A stretch of DNA of 64,000 bases from Balneola sp. (GCA_002720745.1 PBJO01000007.1:171781-235780); one strand, 5' to 3'; shown: positions 8,972 through 20,651, numbered from the stretch's first letter. Made by a program: numbers and translations. The notes: generated by a model from the letters alone, not told the origin.

Positions 8972-11665
8972 CTAGGCGTTCCATTGGGTTAATTGATGGG
9001 CTAAACTCTGAAGTCTTTGAAGAGTGTCTGCTTCTTTTTTACGTTCATTATCTACCACATGTTTCGGAGCATTTTCCACAAAATTTGTATTGGATAGTTT
9101 ATCTCGAATACTTTTTAAAAAGCCTTCTAATCTTCTGATTTCATCAGTAATTTTTACTTTTTCTTTCTCAATATCAATAAGACCTTCTAGGTTCACATAT
9201 AATTCATCAGTTCCTAGAAGTACACTAGTGGAGTGAGTTGGTTTTTCAATCGTGGTTGAGATACCAAATAATCTCACTTTTTCAAGTTTTTCAATGATCC
9301 AGAAATGGGCTTTGAGCTGCTCTGCCTGCTGACTATCCGTTGTTTTAATACCTACCTGTAATTCTTTTTTCTGGGAGATATTCATCTCCGCCCGAATATT
9401 TCTCAGAGAAGAGATCAATAACTTGTATTGTTCAAATAATTGAGCAGAAAGTCCCTGACCATCAAAGTCTATAGTGCTTGGCCATGGGCTTATGCAAAGA
9501 GCTTGCTGTGGATCCCGTTTTTGTATATACTGCCAAATTTCCTCACTAATGAAGGGCATAAAGGGATGAAGTAGCTTCATAAGTTGTTCAAAGATACCCA
9601 AAGCCAATTCTACACGATATTTATCGGGCAATTCACCGGGTAAAGTAGATTTATTAAGCTCTATGTACCAATCACAAAAATCATCCCATAGTAAGGCATA
9701 CACTTTTTTTAGGGCATCATTTATGCGGTATTGCTTGAAATCTATTTCAACGCCTTTAATGGTTTCATTAAGTCGATGCATGATCCAGGTATCTACCAAA
9801 TTGGTTGGATCAAAATCTAAATGAGGATGGTATTCCTGAACATCATCCATTTGTAGGGTAAGAAAACGAAATGCATTCCAAATTTTATTTGAAAACTTAC
9901 GACCCTGCACACATAAAGCATTATCAAATGGAAGGTCATTACCCGCTGGTGTGGCAAAAAGCATACCCATTCTTACACCATCAGCACCAAATTTTGCTAT
10001 TAAATCAAGTGGATCAGGGGAATTACCAAGACTCTTACTCATTTTTCGACCTTGTTTATCGCGAACAATGCCAGTAAAGTAGACATTCTCAAAAGGTGGG
10101 GAATGTCTATACTCGTATCCGGCCATGATCATTCGGGCGACCCAAAAAAACATAATTTCAGGAGCGGTAACCAGGTCTTGAGTTGGATAGTAATAATCCA
10201 CCTCTTTTTTTTCGTAAAAACCTTCAAATACCGAAATGGGCCACAACCAAGATGAGAACCAAGTATCTAACACATCCTGATCTTGAGCTAATTCTTCTAA
10301 GCGAAGCTCAGGGTTCTTACTTTTTTCCTGAGCTAGAAGTAATGCCTCTTCAGCTGATTTTGCTACCACAAAATCATGTTCCCCTTTACCATAATAGTAA
10401 GCTGGTATCTGATGCCCCCACCAAAGTTGTCTAGAAATACACCAGTCCTTAATATTTTCCATCCAATGCCGGTAGGTATTTTTAAATTTTGGTGGATGAA
10501 ATGTTATAGTGTCATCCATGACTCGATCCAGAGCTTGCTTAGATAACTCTTTCATTGAGACCCACCATTGTAGAGAAAGACGGGGCTCAATGACAACGTC
10601 TGTTCGTTCTGAAAATCCAATTTTATTGGTATAATGTTCCGTTTTTTCGAGTAAGCCCAACTCATCTAAGTCTTTTACGATTTGTTTTCGGGCTTCAAAC
10701 CGGTCCATTCCTTCATATATGCCAGATAACTTATTCATGCTGCCATTCGGGTTGATGATGTCAATGATGTCTAAATTATATCTTTTACCTAATTCATAGT
10801 CATTAAGGTCATGAGCTGGAGTGACTTTTAAACAACCCGTACCAAATTCTGGATCTACATAATCATCAGTAATAATAGAGACGGCTCTATTGACAATGGG
10901 AACTTGTACTTTGGCGCCCTGCAAATGTTTAAAACGAATGTCCTTTGGATGAATACAAACGGCTGAATCACCCAGCAAGGTTTCAGGGCGCGTTGTAGCT
11001 ATTAGTATATAATCCTCTGTAGGTTGTAATTGTTCATCCAAGACGTTGTAGCGAATGTAGTAAAGATGTGATTGTACCTCTTTATAAATCACCTCTTCGT
11101 CACTAAGGGCCGTTAGGGCTGCTGGATCCCAATTTATCATTCTAACATCCCGATAAATTTTCCCTCTATTATACAAGTCAATAAAAACATCGATTACGCT
11201 TTCAGAATACTTAGGATCCATTGTAAAGCGTGTGCGGTCCCAATCACAACTTGCACCTAATTTCTTTAATTGCTCTAGGATAATTCCACCATGCTTATGG
11301 GTCCATTCCCATGCATGATTCAAGAAGGCGATTCTGCTTAGATCACTTTTTTTTATGCCTTCTTTTCTGAGCTTTCGAACTACCTTTGCCTCTGTGGCAA
11401 TAGAAGCATGATCAGTACCAGGTACCCAACATGCATTATAACCGTCCATACGGGCCTTCCTCACTAAAACATCCTGAATAGTATTATTCAACATATGCCC
11501 CATATGAAGCACGCCCGTAACATTAGGTGGAGGGATCACTACCGTAAATGGTTTTTTTGAGTAATCTACTTCAGAATGAAAATATCCATTGTTTTCCCAA
11601 TACTGGTACCACTTATCTTCAACCTGTTCATGTTGGTATTGAGCAGGAATTACGGAATCTGACAC
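8972..11665 (-). CDS. valS: Valine--tRNA ligase
   Basis: Class I aminoacyl-tRNA synthetase (897 aa) that charges tRNA-Val. The HIGH signature appears as VLHMGHMLNN near residue 55, the KMSKS loop as GRKMSKSLGNSPDP in the middle, the editing (CP1) domain lies between them (TTRPETLLGD), and the C-terminal tRNA-binding coiled coil is present (DIEKEKVKITDEIRRLEGFL). Length is normal for bacterial ValRS. ATG start. It sits between rsmB upstream (10-base gap) and the helicase downstream, all in the same direction. Confidence 0.98.
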   Translation of the reverse strand: MSDSVIPAQYQHEQVEDKWYQYWENNGYFHSEVDYSKKPFTVVIPPPNVTGVLHMGHMLNNTIQDVLVRKARMDGYNACWVPGTDHASIATEAKVVRKLRKEGIKKSDLSRIAFLNHAWEWTHKHGGIILEQLKKLGASCDWDRTRFTMDPKYSESVIDVFIDLYNRGKIYRDVRMINWDPAALTALSDEEVIYKEVQSHLYYIRYNVLDEQLQPTEDYILIATTRPETLLGDSAVCIHPKDIRFKHLQGAKVQVPIVNRAVSIITDDYVDPEFGTGCLKVTPAHDLNDYELGKRYNLDIIDIINPNGSMNKLSGIYEGMDRFEARKQIVKDLDELGLLEKTEHYTNKIGFSERTDVVIEPRLSLQWWVSMKELSKQALDRVMDDTITFHPPKFKNTYRHWMENIKDWCISRQLWWGHQIPAYYYGKGEHDFVVAKSAEEALLLAQEKSKNPELRLEELAQDQDVLDTWFSSWLWPISVFEGFYEKKEVDYYYPTQDLVTAPEIMFFWVARMIMAGYEYRHSPPFENVYFTGIVRDKQGRKMSKSLGNSPDPLDLIAKFGADGVRMGMLFATPAGNDLPFDNALCVQGRKFSNKIWNAFRFLTLQMDDVQEYHPHLDFDPTNLVDTWIMHRLNETIKGVEIDFKQYRINDALKKVYALLWDDFCDWYIELNKSTLPGELPDKYRVELALGIFEQLMKLLHPFMPFISEEIWQYIQKRDPQQALCISPWPSTIDFDGQGLSAQLFEQYKLLISSLRNIRAEMNISQKKELQVGIKTTDSQQAEQLKAHFWIIEKLEKVRLFGISTTIEKPTHSTSVLLGTDELYVNLEGLIDIEKEKVKITDEIRRLEGFLKSIRDKLSNTNFVENAPKHVVDNERKKEADTLQRLQSLAHQLTQWNA

Positions 11666-11675
11666 AATGATTAAC

Positions 11676-13070
11676 TTATTTAGTTCGGATTAAAAGTACT
11701 CCAAAGTGCCCATCAGAGTCATGCTTATGAGGATAGGTTTGATATGCTAGGCCATCCTCTGTCAGCACTTCCTTAGGTACAAAATCCTCAAGGGGCTGGA
11801 GTTCAAATGTTGGATAGTTTTCTAGAAATTTCTGAACTTGCTCCATGTTTTCTTCCGGCTCTATACTACAAGTTGAATAGACTAAACGCCCACCTCTTTT
11901 TACCATGTTGGCTGCTTCTTCTAACAATTGAGTTTGAAGGTCGACTGCGTTTTTCAAACCTTCCTCGTCACGTCGCCATCGGAGATCAGCTCTTTTACTC
12001 AGTACCCCTGTCCCTGTACATGGAGCATCTAAAAGAACCGCATCAGCAAGTGGCAAAGATAACTCAAGTATGTCTCCACGTCGGATTTTTATATTTTCTG
12101 CACCAAAATTTAGAGCACTTTCAGCTAATTTTTCTAATCGCTCACCTGAAATATCAACGGCTAGTATGTCACTTTTACCCTCAGTTAAGTCAGAAATCAT
12201 GATAGATTTTGTACCAGGTGCAGCACATAGATCATAAATTTTTTCATTGGGTTTAGGATCTAAGATAAATGGGGCAAACCCCGCTGCAATATCTTGGACA
12301 TGACATATACCTTTTCTCAATAGACCTTTTTCGATAAAAGGTTGAACTGAGTGTACTTTATAAAAATTTGGCAGCCAGTCATTAGTCTTAAATTCTACAC
12401 CTAATTTTTCCATTCGAAGTTCAAAATTTGTGAGGGTAGTGCGCATCGTATTTGCCCTAACATAATAACTCGGCCTAGTATTGTTTGCTTGCATCAATTG
12501 AAAAGCTTCTCGCTCACCAAAACGGATACTCCATCGCGAAACCAGCCATTCAGGGTGGGAGAAGGTTGTCGCTACTAATTTAGTTCTATCTTTGAATTGA
12601 GGTTTCGGAATTTGTTCAATATCTCTTTGAAGATTCCGTAGTATAGCATTAATGAGGTCACCAGTTTTAGAACCCATTTTGCTTTTTCCGAGCTCTACCG
12701 CTTCATTTATGGCAGCATAGTCTGGCGTGCTGTCCATAAATAACATATCATAAATACCTAGTCGCAGGATATTTTTTAAATTAGTTTTCATTTCCGTCAC
12801 ATCGATTGTGGCGTAATGGTCAATTAAAAAATCCAGATAGCTTCGTTTTCGTAATATATTTTGTACATATTCACGAACCTGTCCACGTTCTCTAGGATCT
12901 AGTTCATCTGAAATTGAAAAATCAAGGCTTTTATGCTGATCGAAACTAATTAGTATGTCGACACTTACACTGCGCTCATTAAAAAAATTGTCCAATGGAG
13001 TAGGGATTAGGTTCTTGGGAAAATATTTATGTACGCGATAAACCGTTGAACCGGGGTCATATGTACTCAA
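11676..13070 (-). CDS. rsmB: 16S rRNA (cytosine-967-C5)-methyltransferase RsmB
   Basis: A 464-residue RsmB/Sun/Fmu protein that methylates C967 of 16S rRNA. The N-terminal third is a NusB-like RNA-binding domain (TPDYAAINEAVELGKSK), followed by the Rossmann methyltransferase domain: SAM-binding CAAPGTKS, the Cys motif DAPCTGTG, the RRDEEGLK segment and the catalytic YSTCSIEPEEN. Both cysteines needed by this RNA m5C family are present. Start at 13070 is placed by the ORF limit; the first residues are not conserved, so a slightly later start is possible. First gene of the rsmB-valS-pcrA run. Confidence 0.95.
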   Translation of the reverse strand: MSTYDPGSTVYRVHKYFPKNLIPTPLDNFFNERSVSVDILISFDQHKSLDFSISDELDPRERGQVREYVQNILRKRSYLDFLIDHYATIDVTEMKTNLKNILRLGIYDMLFMDSTPDYAAINEAVELGKSKMGSKTGDLINAILRNLQRDIEQIPKPQFKDRTKLVATTFSHPEWLVSRWSIRFGEREAFQLMQANNTRPSYYVRANTMRTTLTNFELRMEKLGVEFKTNDWLPNFYKVHSVQPFIEKGLLRKGICHVQDIAAGFAPFILDPKPNEKIYDLCAAPGTKSIMISDLTEGKSDILAVDISGERLEKLAESALNFGAENIKIRRGDILELSLPLADAVLLDAPCTGTGVLSKRADLRWRRDEEGLKNAVDLQTQLLEEAANMVKRGGRLVYSTCSIEPEENMEQVQKFLENYPTFELQPLEDFVPKEVLTEDGLAYQTYPHKHDSDGHFGVLLIRTK

Positions 13071-14959
<1,889 letters not shown>

Positions 14960-14961
14960 TT

Positions 14962-15219
14962 ATGTCAACTTTCAATGCTAAAATTTTGACACCAGTGGGT
15001 ACAGTATTCGAAGGTGAAGTCACCGGAGTACGTATGCCTGGTACGCTTGGAAGCTTCGAGATTAAACCCAATCATGCGCCTATTGTTTCTACTTTACAAT
15101 CTGGCGATGTTGCTGTTCATACAGAGTCAGGAGACTATTTATTTACTATTTCCGGTGGTATGGTAGAAATGGCTTCAAATGATTTGACATTATTAGCAGA
15201 ATCAGTGATTACTGAATAG
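14962..15219 (+). CDS. atpC: F0F1 ATP synthase subunit epsilon, short form
   Basis: Epsilon subunit of ATP synthase, 85 aa. Only the N-terminal beta-sandwich is present (FNAKILTPVGTVFEGEVTGV, the PGTLGSFEIKPNHAPIVS loop, GGMVEM and LTLLAES). The helical C-terminal domain of about 50 residues found in the usual 130-140-residue proteins is missing; the reading frame ends in a clean TAG, not in a frameshift into a continuation that I can see. Short epsilon subunits are known from Bacteroidota-like bacteria. Without the helices the classic epsilon-inhibition of ATP hydrolysis should be lacking. Confidence 0.93.
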   Translation: MSTFNAKILTPVGTVFEGEVTGVRMPGTLGSFEIKPNHAPIVSTLQSGDVAVHTESGDYLFTISGGMVEMASNDLTLLAESVITE

Positions 15220-15361
15220 TTTTTGTAGAAAGCAATAATTTTACTTAGAAATTAAGTAGCAAATAAGACTTTTGGGGCAATCCATACTTTAAAGTTTAGT
15301 TTAAAATAAAACACCAACCATACGGTGTATGAATAGTATCTATAAGGATAATTGAATAGAT

Positions 15362-17671
15362 TTACCATCCGATAGTTCCTTTATTATCATCTCCAGCCAT
15401 TTCATTACGGTTTTTGTTTGGATCCTCAGGCATAATAAAACCAGCAGGTGGATTGAATGCATCGTAGTTCCAATAGGCTTGTGGATCCTCACTCACATAG
15501 TTGATAAAAGTTCCAACAATTGGCAGTGCGGTTCTTGCACCTTGACCGATCGAGTATGCACGGTCGGTTGGAAAACGAATTCTACGGTCCTCACCACCTA
15601 CCCAAGAACCCATTACTAAATGAGGTGTCATTGCTATAAACCAGTTGTCTGCAGAATTTTGCGTGGTACCTGTTTTACCGGCAATATCCTGCCTTATACC
15701 ATAAATATTTCGTAATCTGACTCCTGTTCCATTGTAACCATCTCCGCCACGAATAACGCCACGCATCATATCTACCATTATATAAGCTGTTTCGGGACTT
15801 ATTACCTCTTGTTTATATTCTGGGTGGTATTCCACCAATATATTACCTTCTCGGTCTTCTATTCTAGTTATGGCAATTGGGTCTATATGGACTCCCTCAT
15901 TGGCAAATGCAGTATATGCACTTGTTATTTCCAGAAGTGAAACTTCAGCAGTACCTAATGCTAATGAAGGATAAGCAGGCGTTTTTGACATATTTATACC
16001 AAGATTTGAGGCCATGGCTTTAATCTTTCTAGCAGCAGGATCCAGTTTCCACAATTCATTGGTACCAGGCTCCCCTGCAATTTCAGGAAGCAAACGTACA
16101 GTGATATTATTTAGACTTCTTGCAAGTGCTTCTCGTAGACTAATGTTGATTGGTCCTGATGCTACTGTTTCATCTTTGGGCGCCCATACATTTCCATTTC
16201 TGTCATAGTATTTCGTGGGATATTTAGAGAAGGTATGATAAGGTTTATATCCATTATCAATGGCTACCGCATAAACAAAAGGTTTAAAGGTAGATCCTGC
16301 CTGCCTTCTAGCCTGATACACATGATCGAATTGTACATTTCCATAATTGGATCCACCGACCCAAGCCATGACATTACCATTGGATGGGTCAATTCCCACA
16401 AAACTTGCTTCCAATCTAGTTCTTGATTTTAAGACGGAATCAACAAACATCGAGTCTATTTTGAGACTATCCAATACGGTTTTTCGAATGGTGGTCTGAT
16501 ATGTTTGGAATCCATTTTTGTATTCGTCTGTATCTTCTAGGAAGCTATCTAAAAAAGAGGGATATTTCTCCCATAATCGATTCATATATATCTCACCTGC
16601 AGAACTTGTCCACTCTAGTTCAAAGATTTTCTGCAAAGAATCTAATTTTACTTGGATGGCTCTTTCTGCATGAGCTTGTAATCTTGAATCGATGGTAGTG
16701 TGTATGACCAGTCCATCCGTGAATAAATCGTATCCATTTTCTTGAGCCCATGGTGCAATTTTTTGGCGTATATATTCACCAAAATAGCGATTAACACGCC
16801 CCGATTTAGATGGAGGCTGATAATCTAGTTTTATTGCCATCGTGCTATAATCTTTTAGCTCAGATTCGGATATATATTTTTGCTTATTCATTAGACGTAA
16901 GACTATATTTCTTCGCTGTTTTGATCGTTCCGGAAATAATCTTGGATTGTATGCATATACTGCATTCACCGAACCTACCAATGTAGCTGCTTCCAATATA
17001 TTCAGGTTTTTTGCAGACTTATTAAAATGAGTTCTTGCAGCCGCTTCGATACCAAATGCACTGTTGGAGTATTCGACCGTATTGAAGTACATTTCAATAA
17101 TTTCTTTTTTGGTATAGTTTTTTTCAATTTGAACAGCTGTAATCATTTCTCGGAATTTTCTATTGATTGAAAAATTCTGACCAATTTCTTTGTATAAATT
17201 TCTAGCTAATTGTTGGCTCAAGGTTGACCCACCTTCAATTCTCCCTCTCAATAAATTGATTGGAATGGCTAAGGTTCTAAACATATCCATTCCCCAGTGG
17301 CTGTAAAAGCGATGATCTTCAGTAGAAATAAGAGCATTTATAGCATAGGGTGAAATATCTTGGTATCTGACCCATGTCCTATTTTCAGTAAAATATTTAT
17401 CCAGCACAACGCCATCTCTACTTCTCACTTCACTGGCAATTGCAGTATCCGGATTTTCTAGTTGATTTATAGAAGGCAGGCCTTGAAATAAAAAAAATCC
17501 ATAGGTACCAATGACTATAATTCCAAAAGTGAGCGTACTACTAACGGCAAATAGTGCCTCTCTTAACTTACTGGAAGATGTTGATCGTTTGCTAGATTTT
17601 TCAGCAATTTGTCTACGATATTCTGAATCACTGAAATAACGTTGTTGATCTATATTGTTAGGTTGTCTCAT
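15362..17671 (-). CDS. Class A penicillin-binding protein (PBP1A-type)
   Basis: Bifunctional peptidoglycan synthase, 769 aa with this start. Order: cytoplasmic N-terminus, one membrane span (about residues 40-62), GT51 glycosyltransferase (STEDHRFYSHWGMD, GGSTLSQQLARNLY, EIIEMYFNTV), then the transpeptidase with SxxK as GSTFKP, SxN as SLNN and KTG as AGKTGTTQNSADNW. ATG 17669-17671 overlaps the lpxH-like stop in an ATGA arrangement, which argues for translational coupling. A longer frame to 17725 would add 18 residues and overlap the upstream gene by 58 bases; I rejected it. The 142-base gap downstream separates it from convergent atpC. Confidence 0.93.
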   Translation of the reverse strand: MRQPNNIDQQRYFSDSEYRRQIAEKSSKRSTSSSKLREALFAVSSTLTFGIIVIGTYGFFLFQGLPSINQLENPDTAIASEVRSRDGVVLDKYFTENRTWVRYQDISPYAINALISTEDHRFYSHWGMDMFRTLAIPINLLRGRIEGGSTLSQQLARNLYKEIGQNFSINRKFREMITAVQIEKNYTKKEIIEMYFNTVEYSNSAFGIEAAARTHFNKSAKNLNILEAATLVGSVNAVYAYNPRLFPERSKQRRNIVLRLMNKQKYISESELKDYSTMAIKLDYQPPSKSGRVNRYFGEYIRQKIAPWAQENGYDLFTDGLVIHTTIDSRLQAHAERAIQVKLDSLQKIFELEWTSSAGEIYMNRLWEKYPSFLDSFLEDTDEYKNGFQTYQTTIRKTVLDSLKIDSMFVDSVLKSRTRLEASFVGIDPSNGNVMAWVGGSNYGNVQFDHVYQARRQAGSTFKPFVYAVAIDNGYKPYHTFSKYPTKYYDRNGNVWAPKDETVASGPINISLREALARSLNNITVRLLPEIAGEPGTNELWKLDPAARKIKAMASNLGINMSKTPAYPSLALGTAEVSLLEITSAYTAFANEGVHIDPIAITRIEDREGNILVEYHPEYKQEVISPETAYIMVDMMRGVIRGGDGYNGTGVRLRNIYGIRQDIAGKTGTTQNSADNWFIAMTPHLVMGSWVGGEDRRIRFPTDRAYSIGQGARTALPIVGTFINYVSEDPQAYWNYDAFNPPAGFIMPEDPNKNRNEMAGDDNKGTIGW

Positions 17672-18522
17672 AAAGAGAAAATGGGTTTTTCTTTTACTGC
17701 AAATTTGTTCATTTTTCCGTCCCAATGAGCGTGTGCCCAGCCTTGCTTGGAGTAGGTTAAAACAAGTTGATGTTCGTAATAGGGTCCGGTATTTATGTAT
17801 TGTCCTCCTGTTGTATATACGGTTCTTGCACAGTGATCATCACCAGCAACCACAACATCAATATCGGAAAAATTAAGCAGATATTTTAGAGATGAATCAA
17901 TTGTAGTTAGTGCTTTTTTTTCCTTTTTTCTACTAAAATTCGAAAAGTTTTTCATTATTGACCAAGCTTGATTGGGTGCAAAAAAAAGTTGGAATAATTT
18001 AATAAACGTTTTTGACCGTATTATTGTGTGGAATATTGGACGTTTAAGTGGAGTTATTTTATTACCATTAATTTGCGTTTTTTTTGTTGGTAGTCCATCT
18101 CCATGTATTAAACAAATCGTTTGCTTATCCAAATTGATTTTACAGCCATCTTTAAATACTGTGCAACCAATAGTTGTAAAATGCCCAGCATCCCAATAAT
18201 CGTGATTTCCTAAAATGTAGTAGGCAGAAGTAAATGATTCATTATACTGATGAAGCGTATCTAGAAGGGTAGTGCCAATGTTTGGTATTATAGTCTGATT
18301 AACAGAGTTATTATTATAAGATATTATTTGTTCATGGCTAGAGAATTCCATCCAATAGTCAAAAATATCACCCAGTAGGTAAAGGTGTATTTTTTTATTT
18401 GCGGCATAGTTAATTAGGGAGCATAGATTTCTTTCGTAGTTTTCTCCAATTGATTTAGAATTATCAAGGTGCACATCGGCCAAGAATATATGGGTTGGTT
18501 CTATTTCTTGATGTTTACTCAT
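17668..18522 (-). CDS. lpxH: LpxH-like metallophosphoesterase (UDP-2,3-diacylglucosamine diphosphatase)
   Basis: A calcineurin-like phosphoesterase of 284 aa that probably removes UMP from UDP-2,3-diacylglucosamine in lipid A synthesis. Metal-binding motifs in order: LADVHLD (D16, H18), LLGDIFDYW (D52), ILGNHDYWD (N107, H108), LIHGDG (H140, the HGD typical of LpxH), and AGDDH (H230). The last motif is normally GHxH; here the first His is Asp228. LpxH motifs GDIFDYW and HGD favour this substrate over generic phosphoesterases, but the changed ligand lowers certainty. It lies between the polyprenyl synthase gene and the PBP gene, overlapping the latter by four bases: an envelope-building group. 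Confidence 0.75.
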   Translation of the reverse strand: MSKHQEIEPTHIFLADVHLDNSKSIGENYERNLCSLINYAANKKIHLYLLGDIFDYWMEFSSHEQIISYNNNSVNQTIIPNIGTTLLDTLHQYNESFTSAYYILGNHDYWDAGHFTTIGCTVFKDGCKINLDKQTICLIHGDGLPTKKTQINGNKITPLKRPIFHTIIRSKTFIKLFQLFFAPNQAWSIMKNFSNFSRKKEKKALTTIDSSLKYLLNFSDIDVVVAGDDHCARTVYTTGGQYINTGPYYEHQLVLTYSKQGWAHAHWDGKMNKFAVKEKPIFSL

Positions 18523-18533
18523 AGACTACTTAC

Positions 18534-19508
18534 CTACTTAGAACGGTGTGTGATGAAATCGATGAGTTGGAATAATGGTTTCGTAGAGGACGGTTTAGCT
18601 ATTACAAGTAAATCATTTTTAGCCTTTGATGCATAGTCAAACATAACTTCTTTTGCATTAGAAATACCATTATTAGCTGATACAAAGTCTACAATTCTTT
18701 GTACCTCTGAGCTCCTTTTTTTTCTTTTCTTCATCAGTTTTTTAAATTGTTTAGCTTCTGATTTTTTAACTTCTTGTAAAGCCAAAATAAAAGGCAATGT
18801 AACTTTTCGCTCCACTATGTCATTACGTTTTGGTTTACCAATTTCGTTTTCTGAATAGTCGAGCAAGTCATCTTTTATTTGAAAAGCCATACCAATATTT
18901 TTACCAATATCATACATTTTAGAATGTATTTCTGGGTCATTTGAGGTTGATACAGCTCCACATTGACAGCAGGTCGCAATGAGACTAGCTGTTTTTTCCT
19001 CTATGATTCGATAATAGCGTTCTTCGGTCATGTTAAATAACCCGGCCGCCTTCAATTGCCTTAATTCGCCTTCGCTCATCTTTTGAACCGCTCTGGATTG
19101 CAATTCTAATAAGGTATGTTCTTTGTTTTCTAGTGCTATTAACAATCCTTTAGATAGCAAAAAATCACCCAATAATATACCGGCTTTATTATTCCAAATA
19201 TTATGTATAGTTACAAAGCCTCGTCTCGAATCCGCTTTATCTACCACGTCATCATGGAGTAGAGTTGCTGTATGTAATAACTCAATCATAGTTGCAGCTA
19301 CCATACTTCTTTGGTTTATTTTACCAAATAATTTTGCACTTAAGAAAACGAGTATAGGACGTACTTCTTTGCCTTTTTGTTTTATTAGGTATTTAGTTAA
19401 CACATCTAACAGCGGGACATCTGATTTGATGGTCTTTTTGAAGAACGTTCTGAAATTGTATAAATCGTTTTCTATGCTGTTTGTTATATCAGATAGCTTA
19501 ATATCCAA
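18534..19508 (-). CDS. Polyprenyl diphosphate synthase (trans, long chain)
   Basis: A 324-residue trans-prenyltransferase (IspB/HepT-like) that extends farnesyl diphosphate with isopentenyl units for quinone side chains. Both Asp-rich motifs are clear: LHDDVVDKADSRRG (first DDxxD) and QIKDDLLDY (second). KGKEVRPILVFLSAKLF matches the IPP-binding KxxRP region. The start is TTG at 19506-19508: an in-frame TAA lies immediately upstream (19509-19511) and there is no early ATG. Stop is 11 bases from the LpxH-like gene. Product chain length cannot be read with confidence. Confidence 0.9.
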   Translation of the reverse strand: MDIKLSDITNSIENDLYNFRTFFKKTIKSDVPLLDVLTKYLIKQKGKEVRPILVFLSAKLFGKINQRSMVAATMIELLHTATLLHDDVVDKADSRRGFVTIHNIWNNKAGILLGDFLLSKGLLIALENKEHTLLELQSRAVQKMSEGELRQLKAAGLFNMTEERYYRIIEEKTASLIATCCQCGAVSTSNDPEIHSKMYDIGKNIGMAFQIKDDLLDYSENEIGKPKRNDIVERKVTLPFILALQEVKKSEAKQFKKLMKKRKKRSSEVQRIVDFVSANNGISNAKEVMFDYASKAKNDLLVIAKPSSTKPLFQLIDFITHRSK

Positions 19509-19579
19509 TTAATAAAATAATCTTAGTTTTAAGTTTTATATACATAGCCCAAAAGTGAACAATTTTTTGTAAACTTAGT

Positions 19580-19620
19580 TACCTCAAATGTAGGCATAAT
19601 GTCTGTAAATTATTGAGGTA
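19580..19620. repeat. 8-base inverted repeat upstream of pfkA
   Basis: Perfect arms TACCTCAA (19580-19587) and TTGAGGTA (19613-19620) separated by 25 bases, in the 159-base divergent gap between the polyprenyl synthase gene and pfkA. The position, 48-88 bases before the pfkA ATG, suits an operator or a 5' UTR stem. No regulator is known from the window. Confidence 0.4.
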
Positions 19621-19667
19621 CGACGATTTTTCACTCAATAAATCACTCAAAAGAAGTTAGAACCATT

Positions 19668-20651
19668 ATGATGGACACGGTGATATCTACAATAGCAGTT
19701 ATGACAAGTGGTGGAGATTCCCCTGGTATGAATGCCGCGTTACGTGCAGTTGTGCGAGGGGCAAATAGATACAAACTTACAGCATGGGGTATTTATAGAG
19801 GGTATCAAGGTTTAATTGAAGACAAATTTATAGAGTTGGACTCTGAAAAAGTATCAAATATTGTTCAGCGCGGTGGTACCATACTCAAATCGGCACGTTC
19901 ACAGGAATTTAGAACTAAAGATGGACGTGCTCAAGCTGCATTAAATCTGAGAAGTAAGGGCATTGATGCATTGGTCGTAATTGGTGGCGATGGAACCTTC
20001 AGAGGTGCCAATTTACTGAGTAAAGAATACGGAATCCGTGTAATTGGTATTCCTGCAACTATTGATAATGATATCATTGGTACAGATGAAACAATAGGGT
20101 ATGATACTGCTCTAAATACCGCTATAGAGGCAATTGATAAAATTCGGGATACTGCCGATGCTCATGAACGCATGTTTTTAGTTGAAGTGATGGGTCGAGA
20201 CGCAGGATTTATAGCACTTGAAACAGGGATTGCGGTTGGTGCTGAGCTTTCTTTGCTACCAGAAGAGCTTACATCGATTAGTGATATTAAGACTCAACTT
20301 AAAGATATGCTAAAAGAACAAAAGCGTTCCTCTTTAATTGTAGTAGCTGAGGGCGATGAAACGGGAGGAGCATTAAAGTTAGCCGAAAAAATAAAGGATG
20401 ATTTCACGAAATATGATCTACGCGTATGTATTTTGGGTCACGTACAACGTGGTGGTTCTCCATCTGCTCGTGACAGAGTTTTAGCGAGTAGACTTGGTGC
20501 TTCAGCGATAAAAGTATTGATGGAAGGCCACAACGAGGTGATGGTTGGGGTGGTAAATAATGCTTTAAAGATTACACCACTCAGGGTGGCTGTAGCGAAA
20601 AAGAAAGGTCTTGATTTTGGGTTAATTGAACTAGCAAGAATGTTAAGGTAG
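19668..20651 (+). CDS. pfkA: ATP-dependent 6-phosphofructokinase
   Basis: Glycolytic enzyme phosphorylating fructose 6-phosphate (327 aa, usual bacterial length). Seen: MTSGGDSPGMNAALRA (ATP binding), VVIGGDGTFRGA, and PATIDNDIIGTDETIGYDTA with the catalytic Asp of TIDND, then GRDAGFIAL and GHVQRGGSPSA. GGDGT at the second motif agrees with ATP rather than pyrophosphate as donor. Two ATGs in a row begin the gene (19668 or 19671). pgi starts two bases after its stop, so consecutive glycolytic steps are encoded as a pair. Confidence 0.97.
   Translation: MMDTVISTIAVMTSGGDSPGMNAALRAVVRGANRYKLTAWGIYRGYQGLIEDKFIELDSEKVSNIVQRGGTILKSARSQEFRTKDGRAQAALNLRSKGIDALVVIGGDGTFRGANLLSKEYGIRVIGIPATIDNDIIGTDETIGYDTALNTAIEAIDKIRDTADAHERMFLVEVMGRDAGFIALETGIAVGAELSLLPEELTSISDIKTQLKDMLKEQKRSSLIVVAEGDETGGALKLAEKIKDDFTKYDLRVCILGHVQRGGSPSARDRVLASRLGASAIKVLMEGHNEVMVGVVNNALKITPLRVAVAKKKGLDFGLIELARMLR

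Noticed and set aside
17672-17725. Longer start for the class A PBP
   Set aside because: It would overlap the LpxH-like gene by 58 bases, while the ATG at 17671 gives a clean ATGA stop-start overlap and a normal cytoplasmic N-terminus.
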